A DNA stretch of 64,000 bases. Origin: Paenibacillus sp. 32352. GTDB taxonomy: Bacteria; Bacillota; Bacilli; Paenibacillales; NBRC-103111. The notes under the pieces are model-generated. The model was not told the DNA's origin. It made no database searches and saw only the letters and a list, made by a program, of their open reading frames with translations. The stretch spans positions 310,001-374,000 of the forward strand of contig NZ_MZNT01000001.1 in assembly GCF_002042965.1 (NCBI RefSeq), in the 5' to 3' direction. The position numbers were made by a program, and so were the translations under genes. Of this stretch, positions 1-9,600 are shown piece after piece (positions within the stretch are counted from its first letter, which is position 1; the number at the start of each line of letters is the position of its first letter).

Positions 1-104
1 TCTCGCTTGAACGAGAACACTTTTTCATTGGAAGTGATAGGAGTTTTGCACTTTTTTCGCAAATAAACATAAAATAGCAGCAACCCATAATGTTCAATCA
101 TTTT

Positions 105-128
105 CCTCTGCCAAGCGGAGGCTTTTTT
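105..128 (+). terminator. Probable rho-independent terminator of a gene left of the window
   Basis: CCTCTG and CGGAGG form a short hairpin around CCAAG, with one mismatch, followed by CTTTTTT. It would end a plus-strand gene lying before base 1. No coding region is visible in bases 1-104. Confidence 0.45.
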
Positions 129-143
129 GGCTGCTTTCCTTTT

Positions 144-183
144 TATAAAAAATAAACCCTCACTCCTTTGGGAATGAGGGTTT
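144..183 (-). terminator. Rho-independent terminator of the collagen-like gene
   Basis: AAACCCTCA and TGAGGGTTT pair closely around a short loop. Read on the minus strand, the hairpin is followed by a T-rich run at 144-153. It lies just after the stop of the collagen-like gene. Confidence 0.75.
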
Positions 184-278
184 ACTCTGCCATAATCGAA
201 TGGATAAGATTCCGAGGTTATCGGATGCGGCAATTTTCGAAGTAAAAGGCTCCATTTTGTAGGGATACTTTTCAGATA

Positions 279-870
<592 letters not shown>

Positions 871-941
871 TAAGAGATTCTAATTGATAGGGTGTCTGCA
901 TTACAGCATGTACCTATTTTTGCTAAAACGGAACAACTGAC

Positions 942-983
942 ATAAAAAGAGCAGGTTATGCTTTGCTAAAAGCAATAACCCGC
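942..983 (-). terminator. Rho-independent terminator of the small basic-protein gene
   Basis: GCGGGTTATTGCTTT and AAAGCATAACCTGC (minus strand) pair around TAGC and are followed by CTCTTTTTATG. The site lies just after the minus-strand ORF at 994-1188 and supports that ORF being transcribed. Confidence 0.75.
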
Positions 984-993
984 CGCTATAAGT

Positions 994-1188
994 TTAGTCA
1001 TCTTCTTTAGATTGGGGCAATTTATTCGATGAAGTGTCTGATAGGAAGGCCAACTCGTTAATGGAATAGTTAAGTCGTTTACCAAAGTTTATTTGATTCC
1101 GGATTGTCTTGTTATTTACGTGACTGGAAGCACCCAATTTATCCTTCTTAATCGACCTTTTACCGTTTCTTTGTTTCTTATTTTTCAT
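994..1188 (-). CDS. Small basic protein of unknown function (64 aa)
   Basis: I do not recognise this protein. The N-terminal third is very basic (MKNKKQRNGKRSIKKDK), the middle is Asn-rich and the C-terminus is acidic (QSKEDD). It has no membrane segment or Cys/His metal motif. Evidence that it is real: an AAAAAAGGA ribosome-binding-like sequence about 9 bases before the ATG, and a good terminator right after the stop (942-983). A small spore or nucleic-acid-binding protein is possible but unproven. Confidence 0.45.
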   Translation of the reverse strand: MKNKKQRNGKRSIKKDKLGASSHVNNKTIRNQINFGKRLNYSINELAFLSDTSSNKLPQSKEDD

Positions 1189-1579
1189 TGGTTTTATCCT
1201 TTTTTAAGAATTTACATTCGTTTTATTAATACGCTGACAACTTCGCTATGGTGACTAAAAACGAGTCTGTATACCATGCAGTGACGATTTTGTAATGTAT
1301 GCGCGAAGCTCATGCACCGGGCAAGCTTTTTTATGATAAAGGCGACAAAGGGGAGGGATGCTTCTGTAGTGCTCTTATCTCCCGCAATTGGACAAGGTGT
1401 TGTTTCAGGAATCATTATGCTATTATTGGAAAGACTAAAATCCAGTGCCGTATCGGTTTTTGAAACTTCTTGACTCATGGGAAATTCCCTGTGAATACAG
1501 AGATAGCATATGTTTATTGTGCTGATAATGAACTTTTATGTCCAAATTTGTTTCCTTTGTTCGTTAAATCATTTATAGT

Positions 1580-1676
1580 AGAACTATAGAAGTTCTCTAT
1601 AAGTGAACAACTTCACTTATATGCATGGACGTCTTTTCCATGTATAAGTTATTTGCTTGCACGCATAAAAGCAAGT
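1580..1676. repeat. Cluster of four adjacent inverted repeats upstream of citZ
   Basis: In order: AGAACT/AGTTCT (1580-1596), the 10-bp perfect TATAAGTGAA/TTCACTTATA with a 4-base spacer (1598-1621), CATGGA/TCCATG with outer pairs (1624-1642), and TTGCTT/AAGCAA (about 1652-1675). The 1598-1621 palindrome contains ATAA and TTAT half-sites, similar to sites of the LysR-type citZ repressor CcpC in Bacillus. That link is inference. Confidence 0.6.
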
Positions 1677-1709
1677 ACAGACCCTTGGTCGGGGATGCTT
1701 CGATACGTT

Positions 1710-1738
1710 TTTTTCAGAACCATGATCTATGGTATAGT
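1710..1738 (+). promoter_or_regulatory. Possible citZ promoter
   Basis: A good -10 (TATAGT, 1733-1738) lies 17 bases from a poor -35 (TTTTTC, 1710-1715), about 35 bases before the citZ start. The weak -35 would suit a regulated promoter. Confidence 0.35.
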
Positions 1739-1773
1739 AACTATATGAACTTGATCGCAAAGGAGAGATTGCT

Positions 1774-2889
1774 TTGACTGCTACTAAAGGATTAGAAGGA
1801 ATTGTTGCTACTACGTCCTCCATCAGCTCCATTATTGACGGTGTTCTCACCTATCGTGGGATTGACATTGATGATTTGGCTGAAAACGCAAGCTTTGAAG
1901 AGGTTGCTTATTTGCTGTGGTACGGCAAACTGCCGAACCGCTCCGAATTGGCTCAACTGGTGAAAGACCTGAATACTTACGCTCCGGTTCCAAGCCAAGT
2001 GATCGAGCAAATCAAATTGTATCCAAAGGATACGAACTCTATGGCAGCTCTTCGTTCGGCAGTATCTTCTTTGGCGCTTTATGATAAAGAAGCCAATGAT
2101 ATGTCGCAGGAGGCTAACCTTCGCAAAGCGATTAAACTGCAAGCTCAGATCCCTACGATCATTGCAGCATTCGCCCGCATTCGTGAAGGCAAGGAGCCTA
2201 TTGCTCCTAAGAGCGACGCTACTTCCGTAGCACAAAACTTCCTGTACATGCTGATCGGCAAAGAGCCGGATAAAGTGGCCGTTGAAGCGTTGGATAAAGC
2301 GCTGGTTCTTCACGCTGATCATGAGCTGAACGCTTCCACTTTTGCAGCGCGCGTAACGGTTGCTACCTTGTCCGATATTTATTCCGGTGTAACATCGGCT
2401 ATCGGCGCTTTGAAAGGACCTCTTCACGGCGGTGCGAACGAAGCGGTTATGGCTATGCTGGAAGAAGTCGGTTCCTTCGAGAATGTAGAAAGCTACATCA
2501 ACAACAAGCTCGAAAACAAAGAAAAAATCATGGGCTTTGGTCACCGCGTATACAAAAACGGCGATCCTCGTGCGAAGCACCTGCAAAAAATGTCCCAAGA
2601 GCTTGGCAAAATCACCGGCAACATGAACTGGTACAACATGTCCATCAAAATCGAAGAGATGGTAACCGGACAAAAAGGCCTGAAGCCAAACGTAGACTTC
2701 TACTCCGCGTCTGTATACACATCCTTGGAAATTCCGCGTGATTTGTTTACGCCGATCTTCGCCATCAGCCGTACATCCGGATGGACAGCTCACATTCTGG
2801 AGCAATATGAGAACAATCGCTTGATTCGTCCTCGCGCAGAATATACCGGTCTTTCCAACCAAAAATACATTCCGATTGAAAATCGTTAA
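1774..2889 (+). CDS. citZ: Citrate synthase
   Basis: Condenses acetyl-CoA and oxaloacetate to citrate, the first TCA step, in the cytoplasm. The 371-residue length fits the short type II-like synthases of Firmicutes. Visible family motifs are the early GVLTYRGIDIDDL block, the His-containing LKGPLHGGANE block, the active-site MGFGHRVYKNGDPRAK region (catalytic His), and DFYSASVY with the catalytic Asp near residue 309. The start is TTG (1774), placed 6 bases after AAAGGAGAG. No earlier in-frame start is needed. The gene is followed by icd and mdh in the Bacillus order. The upstream inverted-repeat cluster (1580-1676) is the likely control region. Confidence 0.97.
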   Translation: MTATKGLEGIVATTSSISSIIDGVLTYRGIDIDDLAENASFEEVAYLLWYGKLPNRSELAQLVKDLNTYAPVPSQVIEQIKLYPKDTNSMAALRSAVSSLALYDKEANDMSQEANLRKAIKLQAQIPTIIAAFARIREGKEPIAPKSDATSVAQNFLYMLIGKEPDKVAVEALDKALVLHADHELNASTFAARVTVATLSDIYSGVTSAIGALKGPLHGGANEAVMAMLEEVGSFENVESYINNKLENKEKIMGFGHRVYKNGDPRAKHLQKMSQELGKITGNMNWYNMSIKIEEMVTGQKGLKPNVDFYSASVYTSLEIPRDLFTPIFAISRTSGWTAHILEQYENNRLIRPRAEYTGLSNQKYIPIENR

Positions 2890-2956
2890 TCGATTATCAA
2901 TAAAGAGCTAAGCAAGCAGCGGGTTGCTGCAGCGAGAGGGTTCCTCCTCCTCTAAG

Positions 2957-2992
2957 GAGCGGGGACAAGCGCTGCGGCTCCCGTTCAATTTT
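2957..2992 (+). terminator. Weak stem-loop between citZ and icd
   Basis: GAGCGGG and CCCGTTC can pair (one G-T) around an inner AGC/GCT hairpin, followed by AATTTTGTATTT. It could act as a partial terminator or processing site that uncouples citZ and icd transcript levels. Confidence 0.35.
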
Positions 2993-3032
2993 GTATTTAT
3001 TTACCACCATTTTAAGGAGGCAAACAAAGAAC

Positions 3033-4331
3033 ATGGCTCAATTCGAAAACTACACACAGCCGACAGAAGGCGAAAAAATTACTATTGTTAACGGTAAGCT
3101 GAACGTTCCAAACAACCCTATTATTCCTTTCATCGAAGGTGACGGAACAGGCCCGGACATTTGGGCGGCTTCCAAACGCGTTCTTGACGCAGCAGTAGAA
3201 AAAGCATACAAAGGCGAAAAGAAAATTGCTTGGTACGAAGTTTTTGCCGGCGAGAAAGCATTCAATAAATTCAACAACTGGCTGCCAGCTGATACGTTGA
3301 CAGCAATTCGTGAATATATCGTAGCAATCAAAGGCCCATTGACAACGCCAGTTGGCGGCGGTATCCGCTCCCTGAACGTTGCTCTTCGCCAAGAGCTTGA
3401 CCTGTACGTCTGCTCCCGTCCGGTTCGTTACTTCAACGGCGTTCCGTCCCCGGTAAAACGTCCTGAATTGGTTGACATGGTTATTTTCCGTGAAAATACA
3501 GAAGATATCTATGCAGGTATCGAATGGGAATCCGGTTCCGCTGAAGTGAAAAAAGTGATCGAGTTCCTGCAAAAAGAAATGGGCGTTAAGAAAATCCGCT
3601 TCCCAGAAACTTCCGGTATCGGCGTAAAACCTGTATCGTCCGAAGGTTCCAAGCGTTTGATCCGTGCCGCTATCGAATACGCTATTCAACACAACCGTAA
3701 ATCGGTTACCTTGGTACATAAAGGTAACATCATGAAATTTACTGAAGGTGCCTTCAAAAACTGGGGCTATGAGCTGGCTGAGCAAGAGTTCGGCGACAAA
3801 ACCTTCACTTGGGCTCAATACGACAAAATCAAAGCGGAGCAAGGCACTGACGCTGCTAACAAAGCGCAAAAAGACGCTGAAGCTGCAGGTAAAATCATCG
3901 TAAAAGATGCTATCGCCGACATCGCTTTGCAGCAAGTATTGACTCGTCCTACTGACTTCGACGTTATCGCTACATTGAACCTGAACGGCGACTACTTGTC
4001 CGATGCTTTGGCAGCGCAAGTTGGCGGTATCGGTATCGCCCCAGGAGCTAACATTAACTATGTAACAGGACACGCTATCTTCGAAGCTACTCATGGTACG
4101 GCTCCGAAGTATGCTGGTCTGGACGTAGTAAACCCAGGTTCCGTTATCTTGTCCGGCGTTATGATGCTTGAGCACCTGGGCTGGCAAGAAGCTGCTGACC
4201 TGATCTACAAAGGTATGGAAACAGCTATCAACAACAAAACCGTTACTTACGACTTCGCTCGTTTGATGGAAGGCGCAACTGAAGTTAAATGCTCCGAGTT
4301 CGCTAACCAAGTTATCGCTCATATGGAGTAA
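3033..4331 (+). CDS. icd: NADP-dependent isocitrate dehydrogenase
   Basis: Oxidatively decarboxylates isocitrate to 2-oxoglutarate with NADP+. The 432-residue protein is of the homodimeric bacterial type. It shows [13 protein letters not shown] at the N-terminus, the substrate loop [13 protein letters not shown] with the phosphorylatable-type Ser, the [13 protein letters not shown] block, [12 protein letters not shown], and [17 protein letters not shown] near residue 310. The ATG at 3033 is preceded by AAGGAGG (3014-3020). An upstream in-frame extension to 2991 would run through that ribosome binding site, so I reject it. It lies between citZ and mdh. A tandem repeat and a terminator separate it from mdh. 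Confidence 0.97.
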   Translation: MAQFENYTQPTEGEKITIVNGKLNVPNNPIIPFIEGDGTGPDIWAASKRVLDAAVEKAYKGEKKIAWYEVFAGEKAFNKFNNWLPADTLTAIREYIVAIKGPLTTPVGGGIRSLNVALRQELDLYVCSRPVRYFNGVPSPVKRPELVDMVIFRENTEDIYAGIEWESGSAEVKKVIEFLQKEMGVKKIRFPETSGIGVKPVSSEGSKRLIRAAIEYAIQHNRKSVTLVHKGNIMKFTEGAFKNWGYELAEQEFGDKTFTWAQYDKIKAEQGTDAANKAQKDAEAAGKIIVKDAIADIALQQVLTRPTDFDVIATLNLNGDYLSDALAAQVGGIGIAPGANINYVTGHAIFEATHGTAPKYAGLDVVNPGSVILSGVMMLEHLGWQEAADLIYKGMETAINNKTVTYDFARLMEGATEVKCSEFANQVIAHME

Positions 4332-4336
4332 GAGGG

Positions 4337-4692
4337 ACCAACCCCCTAAATCCCCCTTTGTAAGGGGGACCCCAAGGAATACGCCCCCTGGACGACGTAA
4401 AGTTGTCTAAGGAGAGGTAGAGGCGGATGGAAGCATGGCAAGTGTATGGACCGCGTTTGTCCCGGAAGCTTGAGCTAACGCCAAGCATCCCGCGACACGC
4501 TACCAGGTAGAGCCTGAACCAACCCCCTAAATCCCCCTTTGTAAGGGGGACCCCAAGGGTTACGCCCCCTGGACGACGTAAAGGTTGTCTAAGGAGAGGC
4601 AGAAGTGGATGGAAGCATGGCGAGTGTGTGGACCGCGTCTGTCGCGGAAGCTTGAGCTGACGCCAAGCATCCCGCGACACGCTACCAGATAG
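4337..4692. repeat. Two-copy tandem repeat, about 181 bp per unit
   Basis: Copy 1 is 4337-4517 and copy 2 is 4518-4692, nearly identical with one 1-base indel and scattered substitutions. Each copy starts with ACCAACCCCCTAAATCCCCC and contains a CCCCCTT-GTAAGGGGG hairpin, a CCCCCTGGACGACGTAAAG segment and a conserved tail ending CCCGCGACACGCTACCAG. The G/C-run hairpin resembles a widespread bacterial intergenic repeat type. The unit has no convincing coding potential. It fills the icd-mdh gap. Confidence 0.9.
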
Positions 4693-4703
4693 ATATGATT
4701 GTG

Positions 4704-4735
4704 TGTGCCTCAGATTCTTTGAGGCACATTCTTTC
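4704..4735 (+). terminator. Rho-independent terminator after icd and the tandem repeat
   Basis: A 9-bp perfect stem (TGTGCCTCA/TGAGGCACA) with a 7-base loop is followed by TTCTTTCT. It suggests icd transcripts end before mdh, so mdh has its own leader and promoter. Confidence 0.7.
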
Positions 4736-4789
4736 TACTCTGGACGAGGGAAAGGTTAATCTTGATTTGTGTATTTAAACGTGAACTAA

Positions 4790-4904
4790 GGACTTTGGGA
4801 ATGTGCCGGAGAGTTTACGTGCCGCCTTTGAAAGTGTGTTCCCACCTTATTGGTCTAATCAAAGAACACACTTTCAACAGCGGCCGGAGGCACATCCCAA
4901 ATCC
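4790..4904 (-). repeat. Nested long hairpin element, copy 1
   Basis: Read on the minus strand: an outer stem (GGATTTGGGATGTGCC with GGCACATTCCCAAAGTCC, two 1-base bulges), conserved loop TCCGGCCGCTG whose GCCGC pairs with GCGGC, an inner 14-bp perfect stem (TTGAAAGTGTGTTC with GAACACACTTTCAA), a 22-base apical loop, then AGGCGGCACG and CTCTCC on the 3' side. The same architecture and loop sequences recur at 53228-53349, with different but compensating stems. No T-run follows, so it is not a terminator. It lies in the mdh leader, in the orientation opposite to mdh. Confidence 0.85.
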
Positions 4905-4960
4905 GAATAACACACGGTTACATACACAAACACCAAATAAACTTTCAGGAGGCTATACTC

Positions 4961-5902
4961 ATGGGAATCAAGCGTAAAAAAATTACGGTTGTCGGCGCTG
5001 GTTTCACTGGTGCGACTACGGCGTTGATGCTGGCTCAAAAAGAACTTGGTGACGTAGTATTGCTGGACATCGCACCTTTGGAAAACCCTACAAAAGGGAA
5101 AGCATTGGACATGATGGAAGCTTCCCCGGTCCAAGGGTTTGACAGCAACATCGTAGGCACAGCCAGCTACGAGGACGCAGCCGGATCCGATATCGTGATC
5201 ATCACGGCAGGGATCGCCCGCAAGCCTGGCATGAGCCGCGATGACCTCGTGAACACGAACGCAGGTATCGTAAGATCCGTTTGCGAGAACGTTAAGCAAT
5301 CCTGCCCGGATTCCATCGTGATCATCCTGAGTAACCCTGTGGATGCCATGACTTACGTAGCCTACCAAACGTTGGGCTTCCCTAAGAACCGTGTCATCGG
5401 TCAATCCGGTGTCTTGGATACGGCTCGCTACTGCACATTTATCGCTCAAGAGCTGAATGTATCCGTTGAGGACGTACGCGGCTTCGTATTAGGCGGCCAT
5501 GGCGACGACATGGTTCCATTGGTTCGTTACTCCAACGTTGGAGGCATTCCTATCGAGAAGCTGATTCCAGCTGACCGCATTGAAGCTATTGTGCAGCGTA
5601 CCCGTACAGGCGGCGGAGAGATCGTCAACCTGTTGGGCAACGGCAGTGCATACTATGCGCCTGCAGCTTCCTTGGTTCAAATGACGGAAGCCATCGTGAA
5701 AGACAAGAAACGCATCCTTCCTTCCATCGCACTGCTAGAAGGCGAGTATGGCTACGAAAACCTGTTTATGGGCGTACCAACTTTGCTCGGCGGCGACGGC
5801 ATCGAGAAAATTTTTGAGCTGGAACTGCTTCCGGAAGAGAAAGCAGCTCTGGACAAATCCGCCGAATCCGTACGCAACGTCATCAAAATCGTTACGGGCT
5901 AA
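4961..5902 (+). CDS. mdh: Malate dehydrogenase (NAD-dependent)
   Basis: Interconverts malate and oxaloacetate in the TCA cycle. The protein has 313 residues, as in the LDH-like MDH of Bacillales. The dinucleotide-binding loop [12 protein letters not shown] is at residues 9-20, the substrate Arg region is [14 protein letters not shown] near 80-93, and the catalytic pair is in NPVDAMTY and [16 protein letters not shown] (His near residue 180). The ATG at 4961 follows AGGAGG with 8 bases between. It is separated from icd by a repeat, a terminator and a nested hairpin, so it is probably transcribed on its own. A strong terminator follows. Confidence 0.97.
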   Translation: MGIKRKKITVVGAGFTGATTALMLAQKELGDVVLLDIAPLENPTKGKALDMMEASPVQGFDSNIVGTASYEDAAGSDIVIITAGIARKPGMSRDDLVNTNAGIVRSVCENVKQSCPDSIVIILSNPVDAMTYVAYQTLGFPKNRVIGQSGVLDTARYCTFIAQELNVSVEDVRGFVLGGHGDDMVPLVRYSNVGGIPIEKLIPADRIEAIVQRTRTGGGEIVNLLGNGSAYYAPAASLVQMTEAIVKDKKRILPSIALLEGEYGYENLFMGVPTLLGGDGIEKIFELELLPEEKAALDKSAESVRNVIKIVTG

Positions 5903-5931
5903 CGGACTCGAATAGAGCCTATCATCCATCC

Positions 5932-5972
5932 AATAACCAGTCGGGGACTCGTCCCTGGCTGGTTATTTTTTT
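5932..5972 (+). terminator. Rho-independent terminator after mdh
   Basis: AATAACCAG and CTGGTTATT form a stem, with an inner GGGAC/GTCCC, followed by seven T residues. Confidence 0.9.
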
Positions 5973-5997
5973 GCCGACACTCGTTAAGTGGACACCA

Positions 5998-6026
5998 TTG
6001 CATAGGTTGGAAAATGATGCTATTAT
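5998..6026 (+). promoter_or_regulatory. SigA-type promoter of the tetR-RND operon
   Basis: TTGCAT (5998-6003) and TATTAT (6021-6026) are separated by exactly 17 bases. The TetR-type operator lies immediately downstream. Confidence 0.75.
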
Positions 6027-6030
6027 ACAT

Positions 6031-6050
6031 ATGACTGACTCATCAGTCAT
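6031..6050. promoter_or_regulatory. Probable TetR operator (palindrome)
   Basis: ATGACTGA and TCAGTCAT form an 8-bp perfect inverted repeat with a 4-base centre. It begins 4 bases after the -10 box and so covers the transcription start. Position and symmetry fit autorepression by the adjacent TetR-family regulator. Confidence 0.75.
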
Positions 6051-6086
6051 AAATGGAGAGCTTGATTTGTAAGAGGGGGATGGAGT

Positions 6087-6680
6087 GTGGGAGAGGACAA
6101 GAAATCCAATATGATTGAAGCCGCACTGAAGCTTTTTGAAGAGCAGGGCTATCATCAGACGAAGGTTTCGGATATTGTTCGGGAGGCAGGCGTTGCTCAA
6201 GGAACATTTTATTTGTATTTTCAAAGCAAGGAGGATTTGTTCAGAGAGATCGCCGCATCGTGCCTGGAGGAGATTTCAGCGGCGCTCAAGCTCGGCCCGG
6301 ACGAATCCTGCGAGGATGACGGAGTGTTTTATTGGATGATTCACCGGGCATTAACGGTCTATTATCAGAACCGGACGATTCTCCAGATCTTGTACCGTAA
6401 TGGAGTAGCTTCCCAGGAGATTAAAGATATATCGGACGCCTTTTATTATGAAATGATGCTGATTATTAAAGGGCATATGATGGAAGCAGGAGATGCACCA
6501 CAATTTACGGAGGAGCAGCTGGAGATAGCCGCCTTTTCCAAAATCGGGATGGTCGAGATGGTCGCCTATCAATGGTTCGTCGTTAAGCAATGCGGTCCGG
6601 AATATATTGATGCCATAACGGAAGCTATCGTGAAATCGGATTGTCCGCCAGGCATGAAAACGGAAGTGAGCGCGGAATGA
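6087..6680 (+). CDS. TetR-family transcriptional regulator
   Basis: Probable ligand-responsive repressor of the downstream RND transporter. The 197-residue protein has an N-terminal TetR helix-turn-helix at about residues 8-54, with the family-typical EQGYHQTKVSDIVREAGVAQ and GTFYLYFQSKEDLF. The C-terminal helical ligand domain carries no recognisable effector motif. It starts at GTG (6087) after AGAGGGGGA. The stop overlaps the RND start by 4 bases (ATGA), so the two are translationally coupled. Regulation is visible: a 17-spaced promoter with a perfect 8-bp palindrome over the start site (6031-6050). The effector is unknown. Confidence 0.93.
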   Translation: MGEDKKSNMIEAALKLFEEQGYHQTKVSDIVREAGVAQGTFYLYFQSKEDLFREIAASCLEEISAALKLGPDESCEDDGVFYWMIHRALTVYYQNRTILQILYRNGVASQEIKDISDAFYYEMMLIIKGHMMEAGDAPQFTEEQLEIAAFSKIGMVEMVAYQWFVVKQCGPEYIDAITEAIVKSDCPPGMKTEVSAE

Positions 6681-9600
6681 TCGACAAGCTGATACGATAC
6701 CGCAAGGTGACGCTGCTGTTTTTTATCATGGCTGTTCTTATTGGTATTGTGAATATATTTACTTTGAAGCAGCGGGAGAATCCGGAGGTTGACCTGACGG
6801 TGGCTTTGGTGAAGACTGTGTATCCAGGAGCGTCACCGGAGAAAGTCGAGCAGTTCGTAACGCGCCCGCTCGAAGAAAAGATCAAGGAAATGAGCGATAT
6901 TTCAGTTCTCAGCTCCACTTCTATGGCTAACGTGTCCATTATTAACGTAGAGGTGAAAGCCGACACGGATATTAAACGCGCCTGGGATACCTTGAAGCAG
7001 AAGGTACAGTCCGCCGAGAGCGAGCTGCCGTCCGAAGCGCATAAGCCGGAAGTGAATGATGATTTAAGCAAGATAGCGGAGCAAATCCTGCATTTTACCG
7101 TGGAAACTCCCGATCAGCTGGAGCCGCTCAGACCGACGATGGAAAACTGGAAGAAGCAGCTGGCTACGATTAGCGGAGTAAGCAACGTGGACATTGTGGG
7201 CTTACCCGATCAGGAAGTGGCGGTCGTTCTGGACACCGAGAAGATGGATACGTTCCATCTGCCTTGGAGCATTGTCGCGCAGGCGCTCCTGAACGGCCAT
7301 GACCGAGTTCCCTTGGGGACGGTAAATAAAGACAGCAAATCCTACTACGTCAACTTGGGCGGGGAATGGAAGTCTGCCGAGGATATCGCCAATACGGAAT
7401 TACTCGGACTCCCTAACGGCAAGTCCCTGAAAATAAAGGATGTAGCGGATGTCAAGCAGCGCCCTAAGAAGACGGAAGTCAGCGTGCTCCATAATGGCAA
7501 ACCTACTCTGGATATTGTTATTAATGCGGAGAAAGGGACCGATATTCCGGCTCTGCAAAAGAGAATCGACAGCAAAGTGGCGGAGCTTAAGACGCAGCTT
7601 CCCGAGCAGGTGACCTTAAGCTCGCTGTTTTCGCAAAAAGAGAGCCTCGATCATTTATTCAAGGAATTGGGCCGAGAGCTGCTCATAGGGATTGCCGTAG
7701 TTATTGTAGTTTGTTCACTGGGCCTGACCTTCGGAACCTCGCTGATCGTAGCGCTTGCGATCCCTATATCGATTACGGTTGGCTTTATTCCCGTAGAGGC
7801 GCTGGGGATTGACCTGAACCAGATCACGATTGTAGCTATTGTCATTGTTCTTGGGATTCTGGTCGATGATGCTATCGTAGTCAATGATAATATCCAGCGG
7901 CGTCTTCAGCTGGGCGACGATCCGGCCAAAGCGTCTTTGGAGGGCAGCCGGGACGTAGCCATTTCGATTCTGACCGCGACGATTGCCACTGCCGCTGCAT
8001 TCATGCCGCTGTTTTTCCTGAAAGGCAATATCGGAAGCTTCATCCGTCCTCTGCCCGTCGTTATTACGTTGACCCTCGCTGCCTCTATGGCGATGTCGCT
8101 GACCATCATTCCGATATTTCGTCAGTGGGTCGGGGAACGGGTATTGAAGAGAGGCAAGGCATTACATACAGGAAATACGGCGCCGGGCTTGTTAGGCAAA
8201 CCGATTCAGAAGCTCAGCGCGCTGTATGGCAAGCAGATTTATAAGTTTTTAAAAAGGCCTTTACTAACAGGGCTTGTAGCGCTGTTAATCGGAACAAGCA
8301 GCTTCGGATTGCTGCCGCTGCTGGGGGTACAGTATTTTCCTCCGGCCGAAAAGGACGAAATGCTAATCGATTTCAAGCTGCCGACCGGCAGAGTATTCGC
8401 GGAGACGGAATATACGCTAAGTAAAGCGGCCGATTGGATGCAGAAGCAGAAGGGCGTCGTATTTGTATCGGCATACTCGGGCAGCTCGACCCCGCGGTTC
8501 TATTATTCGGAATCCGACATGTCAGGAATCGAGCTAGGGCAGCTATTCGTCAAAATCGATCCGAAGGTCATTCGCACGAAGGAAGTAATTACCGAATGGA
8601 GACAGCAGCTGAAAGCGATGTTTCCGGAGGATGTGGAAATTACGCCTCGTGAGCTGGAGCAGGGACCTCCGGTAGGAGCCCCTATTGCGGTAAGAATCAG
8701 CGGCGATGATCTCGACCAGCTGCGCCAGCTGTCGGAAGAGGTGAAGGGGATGCTGGCCCGTATTCCGGGTACGGTGAGCATTTCGGATGATGTAGGCGTC
8801 GATATGAACACGATTGAGATCAAGGCGGATCCTGACAAGCTGAGATTGTTCGGGGTAAGCGACAAAGATCTGTCCCAGACGCTGAGAATAGCAACAGAGG
8901 GTCTGAAAATTACGACGCTGCAGCAGGGCAAGGAGCTGTTGGACGTATCCCTTTACGCCAAGGAAAGAAATGCCAATCCTGTAGACACGATGGGTAAAAT
9001 GTATGTTCCTGCGCAAAACGGCGGAACCGTGACGGTGCGCGAGCTGGGCGATATTCAGAGCAGCAAAATGATGAAGCAGATACATCACCGTAACCAGACA
9101 CGAACGATCATTGTCCGCAGCTATGCACAGGACCGGCTACCTGACGAAATCGTTAAGGATTTGAAGGCCGACATGAACCAATATAAGCTTCCGGCGGGGT
9201 ACACCGTAGAATTCGGAGGCGAGAACGAGGAGAGGAACGACGCCTTCGCTTCGATAGGCAAGCTGTCTATAGTCGTCGTTTTGCTCATTTACATTATTAT
9301 GGTCATGCAGTTCTCCTCCTTATCGATCCCGATTCTCATACTGTCGACGGTGTATTTGGCCGCCGGGGGCGCCGTTATCGGATTATTTCTTTCGAACTCG
9401 CCGATCGGCTTCATGGCCCTGATGGGGCTGGTCAGCTTGGCTGGCATTGTGGTGCGAAACGGTATTATACTCATCGAATTTATCGAGCAGGCCAGAGAGC
9501 ATGGCTTACCGCTGTATGAAGCGGTGGCGGAAGCGGGTAAGGCGAGACTCAGACCGATCCTGCTAACCATGGCAACTGCTATCGGCGGCTTGCTTCCTAT

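Noticed and set aside
1212..1478. Minus-strand 88-codon ORF
   Set aside because: Weak ribosome binding site, no recognised domain, no terminator of its own and unusual composition at the C-terminus; not enough to call a gene.
1792..2862. 356-codon ORF antisense to citZ
   Set aside because: Lies entirely within citZ on the other strand, with no family features; a shadow of codon bias. The same holds for the long antisense ORFs inside icd (3012-4322) and fumarase (13056-14441).
4312..4680. Minus-strand 122-codon ORF over the tandem repeat
   Set aside because: It simply reads the two copies of the non-coding repeat (GVPLTKGDLGG and PPYKGGFRG from the same hairpin in different frames).
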